DNA from: Bacteroidota bacterium | GTDB taxonomy: Bacteria; Bacteroidota; Rhodothermia; Rhodothermales; UBA10348 | Length of the DNA stretch: 10,836 nt | Assembly: GCA_027620595.1 (NCBI GenBank) | Contig: JAQCDI010000054.1 | Location: 1-10,836 of the forward strand | Reading direction: 5' to 3' | Shown: one piece after another, positions 1-6,860 of the stretch | How positions within the stretch are numbered: position 1 is the first letter of the stretch | Layout of the letters: every line of letters begins with the position of its first letter | Position numbers and translations under genes: made by a program | Notes under the pieces: model-generated | The model's input: only the letters and a program-made list of their open reading frames with translations | Database searches by the model: none | What the model was told of the DNA's origin: nothing

Positions 1-1
1 C

Positions 2-64
2 AAGGGAAGGGAAATAGCGCGTGCCAACCGTCAGCAGTTGCTGGACGCGTTCCGGCAGCGCTGA
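2..64 (+). CDS. C-terminal tail of an unidentified upstream gene (5' end outside window)
   Basis: Frame 2 is open from the window edge to a TGA at 62-64 and gives 20 residues ending in a basic, Gln-rich helix-like tail (ARANRQQLLDAFRQR). Of the other two + frames, one hits a TAG almost at once and the other runs open past this point into the ybbR region. Ending 30 bases before the ybbR ATG fits the tight same-strand packing of the rest of the window, so this is probably the end of a real gene in the same operon. The tail is too short to identify the protein. In several phyla the gene before a ybbR/cdaR gene is the diadenylate cyclase cdaA, but nothing in these 20 residues shows that. Confidence 0.5.
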   Translation, partial: KGREIARANRQQLLDAFRQR

Positions 65-94
65 CGCCCCCCCGGGGGACCATCGGGACGACCC

Positions 95-1075
95 ATGAGC
101 ATGTCGATCCTTCCCAAGCTGCGTTCCCTCCTGAGCGGGATGATTCCCCCGTCCCGGGACGATGACGATCCGGGTCACAAGGGCCGGGTGATCACCCTGT
201 GCGTGCTGGCCTCGTGCATCCTCTGGTTCGCCTTTTCGATGCAGGAGAACTACATCCAGGTCCTCGACTTCCCCACGGAGGTGCGGGATCTGCCTGAGGA
301 TCGTGCACTTGCCGCCGTTCCGCCGTCGAGCGTACGCATCCAGCTTGAAGGCGAAGGCATCCAGATCCTGCGACTGTACTACAATCCTCCCATCGTGCCC
401 ATCGATGTGTCCGGTGAGGAAGTGGACCTGGCCCTGGCCGCCCCGGAGATCATCAAGAATGTGTCCGTCCAGACCGTCACGCCCAGAACGGTCCGGCTGG
501 CCGTCGAGACGCGCATCCGGCGTCGGGTGCCGGTCGAACCGCGGATCAACCTGGACTTCACGCCCGGCTACCGTTTGATCGGCAAGATCCGCTCCGAACC
601 TGATTCGATCTGGATCTCGGGAGCGCGGTCCATCGTGGAGGACATCCGGACCTGGCCCACCCGAACGCGAAATCTGGGGCAGATGCGGGATTCGCTCGAT
701 GCCACGGTGGCCCTGTCGGATTCCTTGGCTCCGCTCCTGGATCTCGAAGTCACCGAAGTACGTGTGGTGGCCGACATCCAGGCATTCACCGAGGCACGCC
801 GATCCGTGGACGTGCGTGCCACCGGGCTGCCTCCGGGCGTGCGGGTCACCTTTTCTCCCGCTGTGGTGGACGTGGTCTACCAGGTGCCCCTTTCCCAGTA
901 CGACCGGGTGCTGCAGACACAGGATTTCTACGCCTTCGTTCCCTATGACGACATCCTGAGGGATGCCCAAGGCAGGGTCTTCCCCATGCTGCACGTACCT
1001 GATGGCCTGGATGTGCGCAGCCCGCGCTTCGAGCCCGAGAGCCTCCGCTACTACGACGTCCGTCGCGATGACTGA
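95..1075 (+). CDS. YbbR-like (CdaR-like) single-pass membrane protein
   Basis: The 326-residue protein has a short cytoplasmic N-terminus with an acidic DDDD patch (22-25), one hydrophobic helix at about 31-49 (VITLCVLASCILWFAFS), then a long extracytoplasmic part rich in beta-strand. The segment after the helix (about 56-140, beginning FPTEVRDLPED) and the segment at about 144-207 (VPVEPRINLDF... GYRLIGKI...PDSIWISGARSIVEDI) have the pattern of YbbR repeats; a third, more diverged beta region follows at about 236-320. In Firmicutes such proteins (CdaR) regulate the diadenylate cyclase CdaA that makes c-di-AMP. In Bacteroidota-like bacteria the role of the single-helix YbbR proteins is less clear. 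The ATG at 95 is the first in the frame; a second ATG at 101 is possible. The stop overlaps the next gene by 8 bases. The family call rests on topology and repeat pattern, so the regulatory role is inference. Confidence 0.75.
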   Translation: MSMSILPKLRSLLSGMIPPSRDDDDPGHKGRVITLCVLASCILWFAFSMQENYIQVLDFPTEVRDLPEDRALAAVPPSSVRIQLEGEGIQILRLYYNPPIVPIDVSGEEVDLALAAPEIIKNVSVQTVTPRTVRLAVETRIRRRVPVEPRINLDFTPGYRLIGKIRSEPDSIWISGARSIVEDIRTWPTRTRNLGQMRDSLDATVALSDSLAPLLDLEVTEVRVVADIQAFTEARRSVDVRATGLPPGVRVTFSPAVVDVVYQVPLSQYDRVLQTQDFYAFVPYDDILRDAQGRVFPMLHVPDGLDVRSPRFEPESLRYYDVRRDD

Positions 1076-1706
1076 GGAGCGCAACGTTCCTTCCTGGGTG
1101 GACACTCCGCTGGGCATCCTCACGGCCGACGGCCGACGCTACCACACGCGTCCCTCGGACCTTGAGGCCTTTGCTCCCGACGTCCTGCAGCGCTACGGCC
1201 TGGACACCCTGTTGCGCATGGCGGCGGGATGGTCCCAGCTTCCGACGGCGCTCGCGCTGTTCCTGCTCCTGGCCCTGCTGCTCTCGACCGATGCCTGGGT
1301 GGCAGTTTCCGCCACCTTGCTCACCTGGTTGTTCTGTTCCGTGGTGCTGCCCTCGGTGGTCTTTCCTTCCATTGCCCGGCCCGTAACGTGGCTGGTCCAT
1401 CCGGTGGCCCAGGGATTGCTGTTCGTGGGCGTGCTCAGTCTGATGGCCGCTTCCGGCCATATTGTGGGTGTATGGATCGGTCTGGCCGTTTTTATCCTGC
1501 TGCGATGGCAGCTTCCCGAACGTCTGCTGGGTGGCCTGGTTGTGTACCTGCGCCGGCCCCTTTCCGGGTTGCCGCCGGATGATGCGATTCTCCGGAATCT
1601 CATCGTGCGCCTGGCACTCCGGCATGGGTATGACGTAGGCGGTACGGACCAGATGCAACAGCGGATCCTGGAGATCATGAACCGTCGCCGGCCGCCGCGC
1701 AACTGA
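1068..1706 (+). CDS. Unrecognised four-helix integral membrane protein
   Basis: I do not recognise this 212-residue protein. It has a soluble N-terminal stretch of about 55 residues, then four hydrophobic segments at about 56-73 (ALALFLLLALLL), 76-95 (VSATLLTWLFCSVVLP), 108-127 (GLLFVGVLSLM) and 130-147 (IVGVWIGLAVFILL). A basic C-terminal tail of about 65 residues follows and ends RRRPPRN. Both ends are therefore probably cytoplasmic. The ATG at 1068 is chosen because it overlaps the YbbR stop by 8 bases, which implies translational coupling. An in-frame ATG at 963 would lie deep inside the YbbR gene and adds residues with no membrane-protein character. No clear Shine-Dalgarno sequence precedes 1068. 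The coupling suggests it works with, or is dosed with, the YbbR protein. No link to menaquinone is visible beyond position. Confidence 0.75.
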   Translation: MTEERNVPSWVDTPLGILTADGRRYHTRPSDLEAFAPDVLQRYGLDTLLRMAAGWSQLPTALALFLLLALLLSTDAWVAVSATLLTWLFCSVVLPSVVFPSIARPVTWLVHPVAQGLLFVGVLSLMAASGHIVGVWIGLAVFILLRWQLPERLLGGLVVYLRRPLSGLPPDDAILRNLIVRLALRHGYDVGGTDQMQQRILEIMNRRRPPRN

Positions 1707-1719
1707 TTACAGAGACTCC
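1705..1719 (+). repeat. Direct repeat copy 1 upstream of menF
   Basis: GATTACAGAGACTCC begins within the stop codon of the preceding gene. It recurs with two substitutions 60 bases downstream (1765-1779). It lies in the most AT-rich pocket of an otherwise GC-rich stretch. It could be a paired binding site or the remnant of a small duplication; its function is unknown. Confidence 0.4.
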
Positions 1720-1737
1720 TATTTTCGGCCGGCGTCG

Positions 1738-1743
1738 AAGGAG
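1738..1743 (+). promoter_or_regulatory. Ribosome binding site deciding the menF start
   Basis: AAGGAG is a near-ideal Shine-Dalgarno core. Its last G is also the first base of the GTG at 1743, so it cannot serve that GTG. An in-frame TTG at 1752 lies 8 bases after the site, which is normal spacing. This favours TTG 1752 as the menF start. Confidence 0.6.
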
Positions 1744-1751
1744 TGCAGGGC

Positions 1752-3212
1752 TTGCCCGGACTCCGATCACAGAGACTTCGATCCGAATCCCACGAATTCG
1801 CTCCCTCCATCCAGGCCCCCGATACCCATACCATCCCGGTTGCCGGCTCCGGCACGGAAGTGCGTACCCGACTGCGAACCGCCATCAAGCGGACCCTGCG
1901 GGACGCCGAGGCCAACGAACATCGCCTGGTACGGATCGAAGTCCCGGTACCCGATCTGGACCCGTTCCGGTGGTTGGCTGCCCAACAAGCGACCGAAAAG
2001 ATGTTCTGGCGGGGACGCCATGCCGACGACCGTATGGCCGCCTGCGGCGTGGCTCGCATCCTGTCGGGAGACTCGCGACCGGATTTCGCGGAATTGGGCA
2101 GGGAAGTAGACGCCTTCCTGGACCGACCCGGAGCGGATGTCCGTCTCTTCGGAGGCATGCGCTTCGATCTGGACCGCATTCCTGAAGGCGAATGGTTCGG
2201 ATTCCCGGCCTGGCGCTTCGCGCTGCCGCGATTCGAACTGCATCACCGTGGAGGCAAGACCGGACTGTGCTGCAATCTGGTCCTGCCAGAGGATCTGCCC
2301 ATCGCATCCATCATCCTCGAGCAGGTGGAAGAGCTGCAGTTTTCCTCGGATGGAGCATGGGGCGGCCTTCAAGTACCCACCGATCGAAGCGATCATCCGA
2401 GATTCGAGGGATGGAAGTCGCAGGTCCAGTGGTCGCTCGATGCGTTCCGACGGGACCTGCTGCAGAAGGTGGTACTGGCGCGCCGGGTGGATCTGCGGTT
2501 CGCGCGTGAACCCGATCCCGTGGAATTGCTGCATGTCCTGCAGGCAGCTACGCCGAACTGTTTCCATTTCCTTTTCGACTCCGGCCAGGCCGCCTTCCTG
2601 GGTGCCACTCCCGAGCGGCTCTTCTTCCGGCGCGGACGGGAGGTCATCAGCGAGGCCGTTGCCGGAACACGCCCCCGCGGATCGACATCCGATTCGGACC
2701 AGGCCTACCGGGCCAGTCTGCTGGCCAGTGAAAAAGACCAGCGCGAACACGCCTATGTCCGGGAGTTCATCCGGACCACGCTTCAGGCGTGCTGTGACAG
2801 TGTGAACGTGGACGAAACCGCGTCGGAAATGAAGCTTGCCGCGGGGCGGCATCTGGTTTCCCGTCTGTCGGGAACGCTGCGCGAAGGCGTAACCGACTTC
2901 GATCTGCTCGAGCGACTGCACCCCACGCCGGCTGTCGGCGGAGCTCCACGGGAGCTGGCCCTGGAGGCCATTTCCTCCCTGGAGGACTTCGAACGCGGCT
3001 GGTATGCCGGACCCATCGGGTGGGTTGGCCGGGATTCGGCCGAATTTGCCGTCGGCCTGCGTTGCGGCGTCCTTTCAGGGGACGTACTCTCCCTGTTCTC
3101 CGGGGCCGGTCTTGTGGCCGGTTCGGATCCCGGAGATGAATGGCTGGAAATCGAACAGAAAATCACCGATTTCACGCGCATCCTCGGCCTTGCCGTCTCC
3201 CACCGCTCATAA
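1752..3212 (+). CDS. menF: Isochorismate synthase MenF
   Basis: MenF converts chorismate to isochorismate with Mg2+, the committed cytoplasmic step of menaquinone synthesis. The 486-residue protein carries the chorismate-binding fold in its C-terminal half. Numbered from the TTG start: KVVLARR with the catalytic-type Lys (about 239), FLGATPERLF (about 282-291), EAVAGTRPRG with the family Glu (about 301), SEKDQREHAYV (about 326-336), LHPTPAVGG, RGWYAGPIGW, EFAVGLR, GAGLVAGSDP and EWLEIEQK, which holds metal-site acidic residues. HPTPAVGG and the AGPIGW segment fit isochorismate synthases better than anthranilate or aminodeoxychorismate synthases. The first 35 or so residues before the conserved region look unconserved. 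TTG 1752 is preferred because AAGGAG sits 8 bases upstream; GTG 1743 overlaps that site, and GTG 1860 is a less supported alternative. An entC-type isochorismate synthase of siderophore synthesis is the only other option, and the adjacent menD argues against it. Confidence 0.95.
   Translation: MPGLRSQRLRSESHEFAPSIQAPDTHTIPVAGSGTEVRTRLRTAIKRTLRDAEANEHRLVRIEVPVPDLDPFRWLAAQQATEKMFWRGRHADDRMAACGVARILSGDSRPDFAELGREVDAFLDRPGADVRLFGGMRFDLDRIPEGEWFGFPAWRFALPRFELHHRGGKTGLCCNLVLPEDLPIASIILEQVEELQFSSDGAWGGLQVPTDRSDHPRFEGWKSQVQWSLDAFRRDLLQKVVLARRVDLRFAREPDPVELLHVLQAATPNCFHFLFDSGQAAFLGATPERLFFRRGREVISEAVAGTRPRGSTSDSDQAYRASLLASEKDQREHAYVREFIRTTLQACCDSVNVDETASEMKLAAGRHLVSRLSGTLREGVTDFDLLERLHPTPAVGGAPRELALEAISSLEDFERGWYAGPIGWVGRDSAEFAVGLRCGVLSGDVLSLFSGAGLVAGSDPGDEWLEIEQKITDFTRILGLAVSHRS
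1765..1779 (+). repeat. Direct repeat copy 2, inside the menF 5' end
   Basis: GATCACAGAGACTTC matches 13 of 15 bases of the copy at 1705-1719 in the same orientation, 60 bases away. If TTG 1752 is the start, this copy is within the first ten codons of menF. Confidence 0.4.
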
Positions 3213-4953
3213 CAACCTCCGCTGGGCCGACCTGATCATCGAGGAATGTGTCAGGTTCGGAATAACGCGTATCTACGCGTCTCCCGGCTCCCGTTCCACG
3301 GCGCTCATCCTGGCGGCTTCGCGCCATCCGCGCATCGAGATGCAGATGCATGTGGATGAACGCGCCAGTGCCTTCCTTGCGCTCGGCTACGGTCGCGCCA
3401 CCGGCGTGCCCGCCCTGTGGATCACCACCTCCGGAACGGCCCTGGCCAACGGGTATCCGGCCGTCGTCGAGGCGTCCATGGAAGCCGTCCCCATGCTGCT
3501 GCTGACGGCGGATCGTCCGGTGGAGCTCCGGGACACGGACGCCAACCAGACCATCCAGCAGGAGGCCATGTTCGGCCGCTACGTCCGCTGGTTCGTGGAT
3601 CTGCCGGCGCCCACAGTGGATATTTCTGCCGAATGGCTGCTCGGCACCGTGGGCGAGGCGGTCCGCCGGGCCCAGGACGGCCCGGTCCAGCTCAACTGCG
3701 CCTTTCGCAAGCCCCTGCATCCCGATCCGGCCGATACGCTGGATCGGAACGCCTCACTTCGGGGTCATTCCGGAGCGACGCCGCGTTTTGAGGCCTGGCT
3801 GCGCGGCAGCGCCCCGTTCGTTTCCTTCAGTCATGCCGATCTGCCTGGCACGGATGTGCTGTCGAGGATCGACAGCCGGATGCGGGCGGCTTCCCGCCCC
3901 CTGATCGTCCTTGGAAGGCTCCGAGGGGCCCCGGATGCCATCCGGGACGCTGCACTCCATCTGGCCGGTGCCTGGGGGGGCGTAGTGACTGCCGATATCG
4001 GTTCGCAGGCCCGGCTCGGCCGCGAGCATGATCTTCTGATACCCTGCATTGATGCCGCGCTTTATGGCGCTGCCGTGGATCACCTTCAGCCGGATTGCAT
4101 CATCCAGTTCGGCGCCAGCCCGGTCAGTCGACGGCTAAACGAATGGGCACCTGCAGCCGAGCGCATCGTGGTGGACCACCGGCCACGACGGATCGATCCC
4201 CAAGCCCGCGGTGGATGGCGCATCCTGGCCGATGCCACGGATGTCCTGGCGCATCTGGCCACCCAGCGGACCGAGCGGATCCAAGTGGATCGTGCCGAAT
4301 GGCAGGATGCCTGGCGGACGGTGTCCAGACAGGTGCGGGAGTGGGAAGCATCCGTGTTCAGTCGACTTTTGACGGAGCAGCAGACCGCCCGGCAATTGGC
4401 CGCCCGTCTGCGCCCGGGGCAGTCCCTGACGGTGGCCTCATCCAATCCGGTGCGGCATCTGGACACGTTCGTCCTTGCAACGGACCATGCTGTCCCGGTC
4501 AGCTGCAACCGGGGCGCCAGTGGCATCGATGGGACCCTGGCCACGGCCTGTGGATTCGCTGATGGCACCGGAACGCGACCCGTCGTCCTGATTGGAGACC
4601 TGGCGCTGCTGCACGACCTGACCTCCCTCGGTCTGTGTGCAGCCCGGGGCGCGGTGGTGGTGGTCATCAACAACGATGGCGGCGGCATCTTTTCCTACCT
4701 GCCCATCCGCGAACACACGGCGGCCTTCGAACCCTGGTTCGGCACCCCGCACGGGTACGGATTCGAACATGCCGCCCGGCAGTTCGGCCTGTCCTGGACA
4801 CAGCCAGCCGACCTGGACGCCTTTGAGGTGGCCCTGGAAAAGGCGCTTTCGGCCAAGAAGGCCACCCTGATCGAGGTCCGGACGGATCGGCAGGCCAATC
4901 TGGACGAACAACGGCGCCTGTTGGGCGCACTTCGCGAGCGGATTGCATCATGA
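3136..4953 (+). CDS. menD: SEPHCHC synthase MenD (thiamine-diphosphate enzyme)
   Basis: MenD decarboxylates 2-oxoglutarate on thiamine diphosphate and adds the four-carbon unit to isochorismate, giving SEPHCHC. From ATG 3136 the protein has 605 residues (E. coli about 556). The N-terminal domain has SPGSRSTALILA (about 49-60) and HVDERASAFLALG, whose Glu (about 75) fits the cofactor-activating glutamate, followed by TTSGTALANGYPA and LTADRPVELRD. The C-terminal cofactor domain has CNRGASGIDGTLA (about 457-469), GDLALLHDL (487-495) and NNDGGGIFSYLP (512-523), the Mg/ThDP-binding motif. The start is awkward: menF ends at 3212, and in the menD frame the only usual starts before the conserved region are ATG 3136 and TTG 3190 (a rare ATT lies at 3169). 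The gene therefore overlaps menF by 77 or 23 bases. GGAG abuts ATG 3136 with no spacer and nothing good precedes TTG 3190, so translation is probably coupled to menF. Confidence 0.95.
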   Translation: MNGWKSNRKSPISRASSALPSPTAHNNLRWADLIIEECVRFGITRIYASPGSRSTALILAASRHPRIEMQMHVDERASAFLALGYGRATGVPALWITTSGTALANGYPAVVEASMEAVPMLLLTADRPVELRDTDANQTIQQEAMFGRYVRWFVDLPAPTVDISAEWLLGTVGEAVRRAQDGPVQLNCAFRKPLHPDPADTLDRNASLRGHSGATPRFEAWLRGSAPFVSFSHADLPGTDVLSRIDSRMRAASRPLIVLGRLRGAPDAIRDAALHLAGAWGGVVTADIGSQARLGREHDLLIPCIDAALYGAAVDHLQPDCIIQFGASPVSRRLNEWAPAAERIVVDHRPRRIDPQARGGWRILADATDVLAHLATQRTERIQVDRAEWQDAWRTVSRQVREWEASVFSRLLTEQQTARQLAARLRPGQSLTVASSNPVRHLDTFVLATDHAVPVSCNRGASGIDGTLATACGFADGTGTRPVVLIGDLALLHDLTSLGLCAARGAVVVVINNDGGGIFSYLPIREHTAAFEPWFGTPHGYGFEHAARQFGLSWTQPADLDAFEVALEKALSAKKATLIEVRTDRQANLDEQRRLLGALRERIAS

Positions 4954-5285
4954 AAGTGCGGCTGTCCGAGGATATGGTCAGGTTCCGGCTCGAGCGCGAT
5001 GAGGTCGAGGCCCTGGCCGCCGGCCGGCCCGTCCTGCTGCGCGTCTTGCCGACCAACGAGGCACTGGTGCTGCACCTGCAGGCCGTTCAGGACCCGGGCG
5101 CAACCGCGGAATCCGGAAGCGGATTCAGGATCGGCATACCGGCTTCCTGGCTGGAAGGATGGCCGGACTCGGAAGTGGTGGGATTCGACTTCGATCTGCC
5201 CTCCGGACTGCGTGTTGTTGTCGAGAAGGACTTTCCTTGCGTGCACGGGGAAGGAAAGCCGGCGCCTCCGGTGCGCATGGCATGA
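4950..5285 (+). CDS. Small conserved-looking protein of unknown function between menD and menH
   Basis: The 111-residue soluble protein begins MKVRLSEDMVRFRLERDEVE and has a C-terminal region with VGFDFDLPSGLRVVVEKDF followed by a Cys (PCVH). It has no signal peptide or membrane helix. The pattern MKxRxxxxxxRxRLxxxEVxxLA...VEKDFxC resembles small proteins, mostly from Bacteroidota, that I associate with the name DUF7009; I hold that assignment loosely. Its ATG overlaps the menD stop (ATGA at 4950-4953) and its TGA overlaps the menH start (ATGA at 5282-5285). It is thus coupled on both sides inside the pathway operon, and the reading is a real gene rather than a chance frame. No catalytic motif is visible. 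A regulatory or accessory role in menaquinone synthesis is inference only. Confidence 0.8.
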   Translation: MKVRLSEDMVRFRLERDEVEALAAGRPVLLRVLPTNEALVLHLQAVQDPGATAESGSGFRIGIPASWLEGWPDSEVVGFDFDLPSGLRVVVEKDFPCVHGEGKPAPPVRMA

Positions 5286-6007
5286 GGCCGCTCGTCCTGT
5301 TGCACGGATTCCTGGGTGATCCCGCTACGTTCGACGTGCTGGTGGAGGGCCTGGACGGTCCTGCGCTGAAGCTGGATCTGGGCGAACCGTTCCCCGTCAC
5401 GGATCAGCTCTCAGCGGGGCTGGATGCCGAGGCCGATCGCCTGCTGGGTGTCATCGCTTCCCACGGAATCGACGACTTCGATCTGCTGGGCTACTCCCTC
5501 GGAGGGAGGGTGGCCATGCACATGGCGCGCCGCGCTTCCGATCGGGTACAGCGCCTGGTGCTCGAGTCAGCCCACCCGGGCCTGGACTCGGAGGCGGAAC
5601 GGGAGGCCCGGCGGGCACACGATGCCCGTTGGGCGGAGCGCATCCGGAAGGCGTGGCCTGCAGTACTCAACGAATGGTACGATCAGGCCGTTTTTGCCTC
5701 CCTGGCAGGGACGCCCCTGCGCGACACTCTCCTGCACGAGAAGTCGGATCAGGACCCGGAAGTGGCTGCGCGCCAGCTCGAGGCCTGGAGTCTGGGGCGT
5801 CAGGCCAACCTGTGGCCGTTCCTGGGCACGTGGAACCGCCCGATCCTGTTCATTTCGGGTGAAATGGATGGCCGGTACACCGGGGTGGGGGAACGGCTGG
5901 CCACGGCTTCCGGTCCAATCCGCCATCTCATCGTGGAGGGGGCAGGACACGTCGTGCACCGGGAACAGCCCGGACCGTATCTTGCCGCGCTCCGATCCTT
6001 CCTGTAA
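5282..6007 (+). CDS. menH: SHCHC synthase MenH (alpha/beta-hydrolase fold)
   Basis: MenH eliminates pyruvate from SEPHCHC to give SHCHC. The 241-residue protein (E. coli 252) begins directly with the first beta strand and oxyanion motif LVLLHGFLGD. The nucleophile elbow GYSLGGRVAM places Ser at about 72 and carries the SLGGRVAM typical of MenH. After it come HPGL and a cap helix with RRAHDARWAERI, then EWYDQAVFASL, closely like the E. coli enzyme. The triad is completed by Asp about 196 (GEMDGRY) and His about 223 (GAGHVVHRE). ATG 5282 overlaps the previous stop by 4 bases. Its place after menD and before menB is the same as in E. coli. A generic esterase is the alternative, but the cap motifs and position support MenH. 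Confidence 0.92.
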   Translation: MRPLVLLHGFLGDPATFDVLVEGLDGPALKLDLGEPFPVTDQLSAGLDAEADRLLGVIASHGIDDFDLLGYSLGGRVAMHMARRASDRVQRLVLESAHPGLDSEAEREARRAHDARWAERIRKAWPAVLNEWYDQAVFASLAGTPLRDTLLHEKSDQDPEVAARQLEAWSLGRQANLWPFLGTWNRPILFISGEMDGRYTGVGERLATASGPIRHLIVEGAGHVVHREQPGPYLAALRSFL

Positions 6008-6022
6008 AGGCCCCCATTCTGC

Positions 6023-6859
6023 ATGGAATCCATCCGACCTGCCGCCGACTGGCAACCTGCCGGCGAATACACCGATATCCGCTACGAGAAAGCGGAAGGC
6101 ATCGCAAAGATCACGATCAATCGTCCGCAGGTGCGCAATGCATTCCGGCCGACAACGGTCACCGAGATGCGGCATGCGCTGCAGGAAGCGCGGGACGATC
6201 ACAAGATCGGGGTCATCATCCTGACCGGAGAAGGCCCACTGGCCTTCTGCTCCGGCGGTGACCAGAGCATCCGTGGAGACGCGGGATACAAGGAGGAAGG
6301 CACGGGTGTGATGCGGCTCAACGTGCTGGACTTCCAGCGCGAGATCCGCACCTGCCCCAAGCCCGTCATTGCCATGGTGGCCGGCTGGGCGGTCGGCGGC
6401 GGTCACGTCCTGCATGTCATGTGCGACCTGACGATTGCCGCGGAGAATGCGCGTTTCATGCAGACTGGCCCGAAAGTGGGCTCGTTCGACGGCGGTTTCG
6501 GCGCCAGCTACCTGGCCCGTATCGTCGGCCAGAAGAAAGCCCGGGAGATCTGGTTCCTGTGCCGTCCCTACGACGCCAAGGCGGCCCTCGACATGGGACT
6601 GGTCAATACCGTGGTACCACTCGAGCGCCTGGAAGAAGAGACGGTGCAGTGGTGCCGCGAGATCCTGGCCAACTCGTCCATGGCCATCCGTTGCCTCAAA
6701 GCCGGCCTCAATGCCGATTGCGACGGACAGGCCGGGCTCCAGGAGCTGGCCGGCAACGCCACGCTGCTCTTTTACATGAGCGAAGAAGGCCAGGAAGGAC
6801 GCAACGCTTACAACGAGAAGCGCAAACCCGACTTCTCGAAATTCCCCTATCGCCCCTGA
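6023..6859 (+). CDS. menB: 1,4-dihydroxy-2-naphthoyl-CoA synthase MenB
   Basis: MenB, a crotonase-fold enzyme, closes the second ring of OSB-CoA to form DHNA-CoA. The 278-residue protein has INRPQVRNAFRP, LTGEGPLAFCSGGDQ (oxyanion region, about 67-81), GWAVGGGHVLHVMCDLTIAA (about 121-140), QTGPKVGSFDGGFG with catalytic-type Ser 154 and Asp 156, and the C-terminal EGRNAYNEKRKPDFSKFPY. All of these are diagnostic of MenB and not of general enoyl-CoA hydratases. Gly 149 in QTGPK marks the bicarbonate-dependent type I class, as in E. coli and B. subtilis; type II enzymes such as the mycobacterial one have Asp there. AAAGG at 6006-6010 is a weak ribosome site 12 bases before the ATG. The 15-base gap after menH is one of the few non-overlapping junctions in the operon. 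Confidence 0.97.
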   Translation: MESIRPAADWQPAGEYTDIRYEKAEGIAKITINRPQVRNAFRPTTVTEMRHALQEARDDHKIGVIILTGEGPLAFCSGGDQSIRGDAGYKEEGTGVMRLNVLDFQREIRTCPKPVIAMVAGWAVGGGHVLHVMCDLTIAAENARFMQTGPKVGSFDGGFGASYLARIVGQKKAREIWFLCRPYDAKAALDMGLVNTVVPLERLEEETVQWCREILANSSMAIRCLKAGLNADCDGQAGLQELAGNATLLFYMSEEGQEGRNAYNEKRKPDFSKFPYRP

Positions 6860-6860
6860 G

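Noticed and set aside
846..1658. Open frame of 270 codons on the - strand opposite the YbbR and membrane protein genes
   Set aside because: The composition is extremely Gln/His/Gly/Arg rich with no hydrophobic core, a typical shadow of a hydrophobic gene on the other strand.
3004..3135. Extending menD to the in-frame ATG at 3004
   Set aside because: This would overlap menF by over 200 bases and add 44 residues with no MenD similarity; it is the shifted reading of conserved menF codons.
5282..6007. Reading the gene after the small unknown protein as a generic esterase
   Set aside because: GYSLGGRVAM, HPGL, the RRAHDARWAERI cap helix and EWYDQAVFASL follow MenH specifically, and the gene sits between menD and menB.
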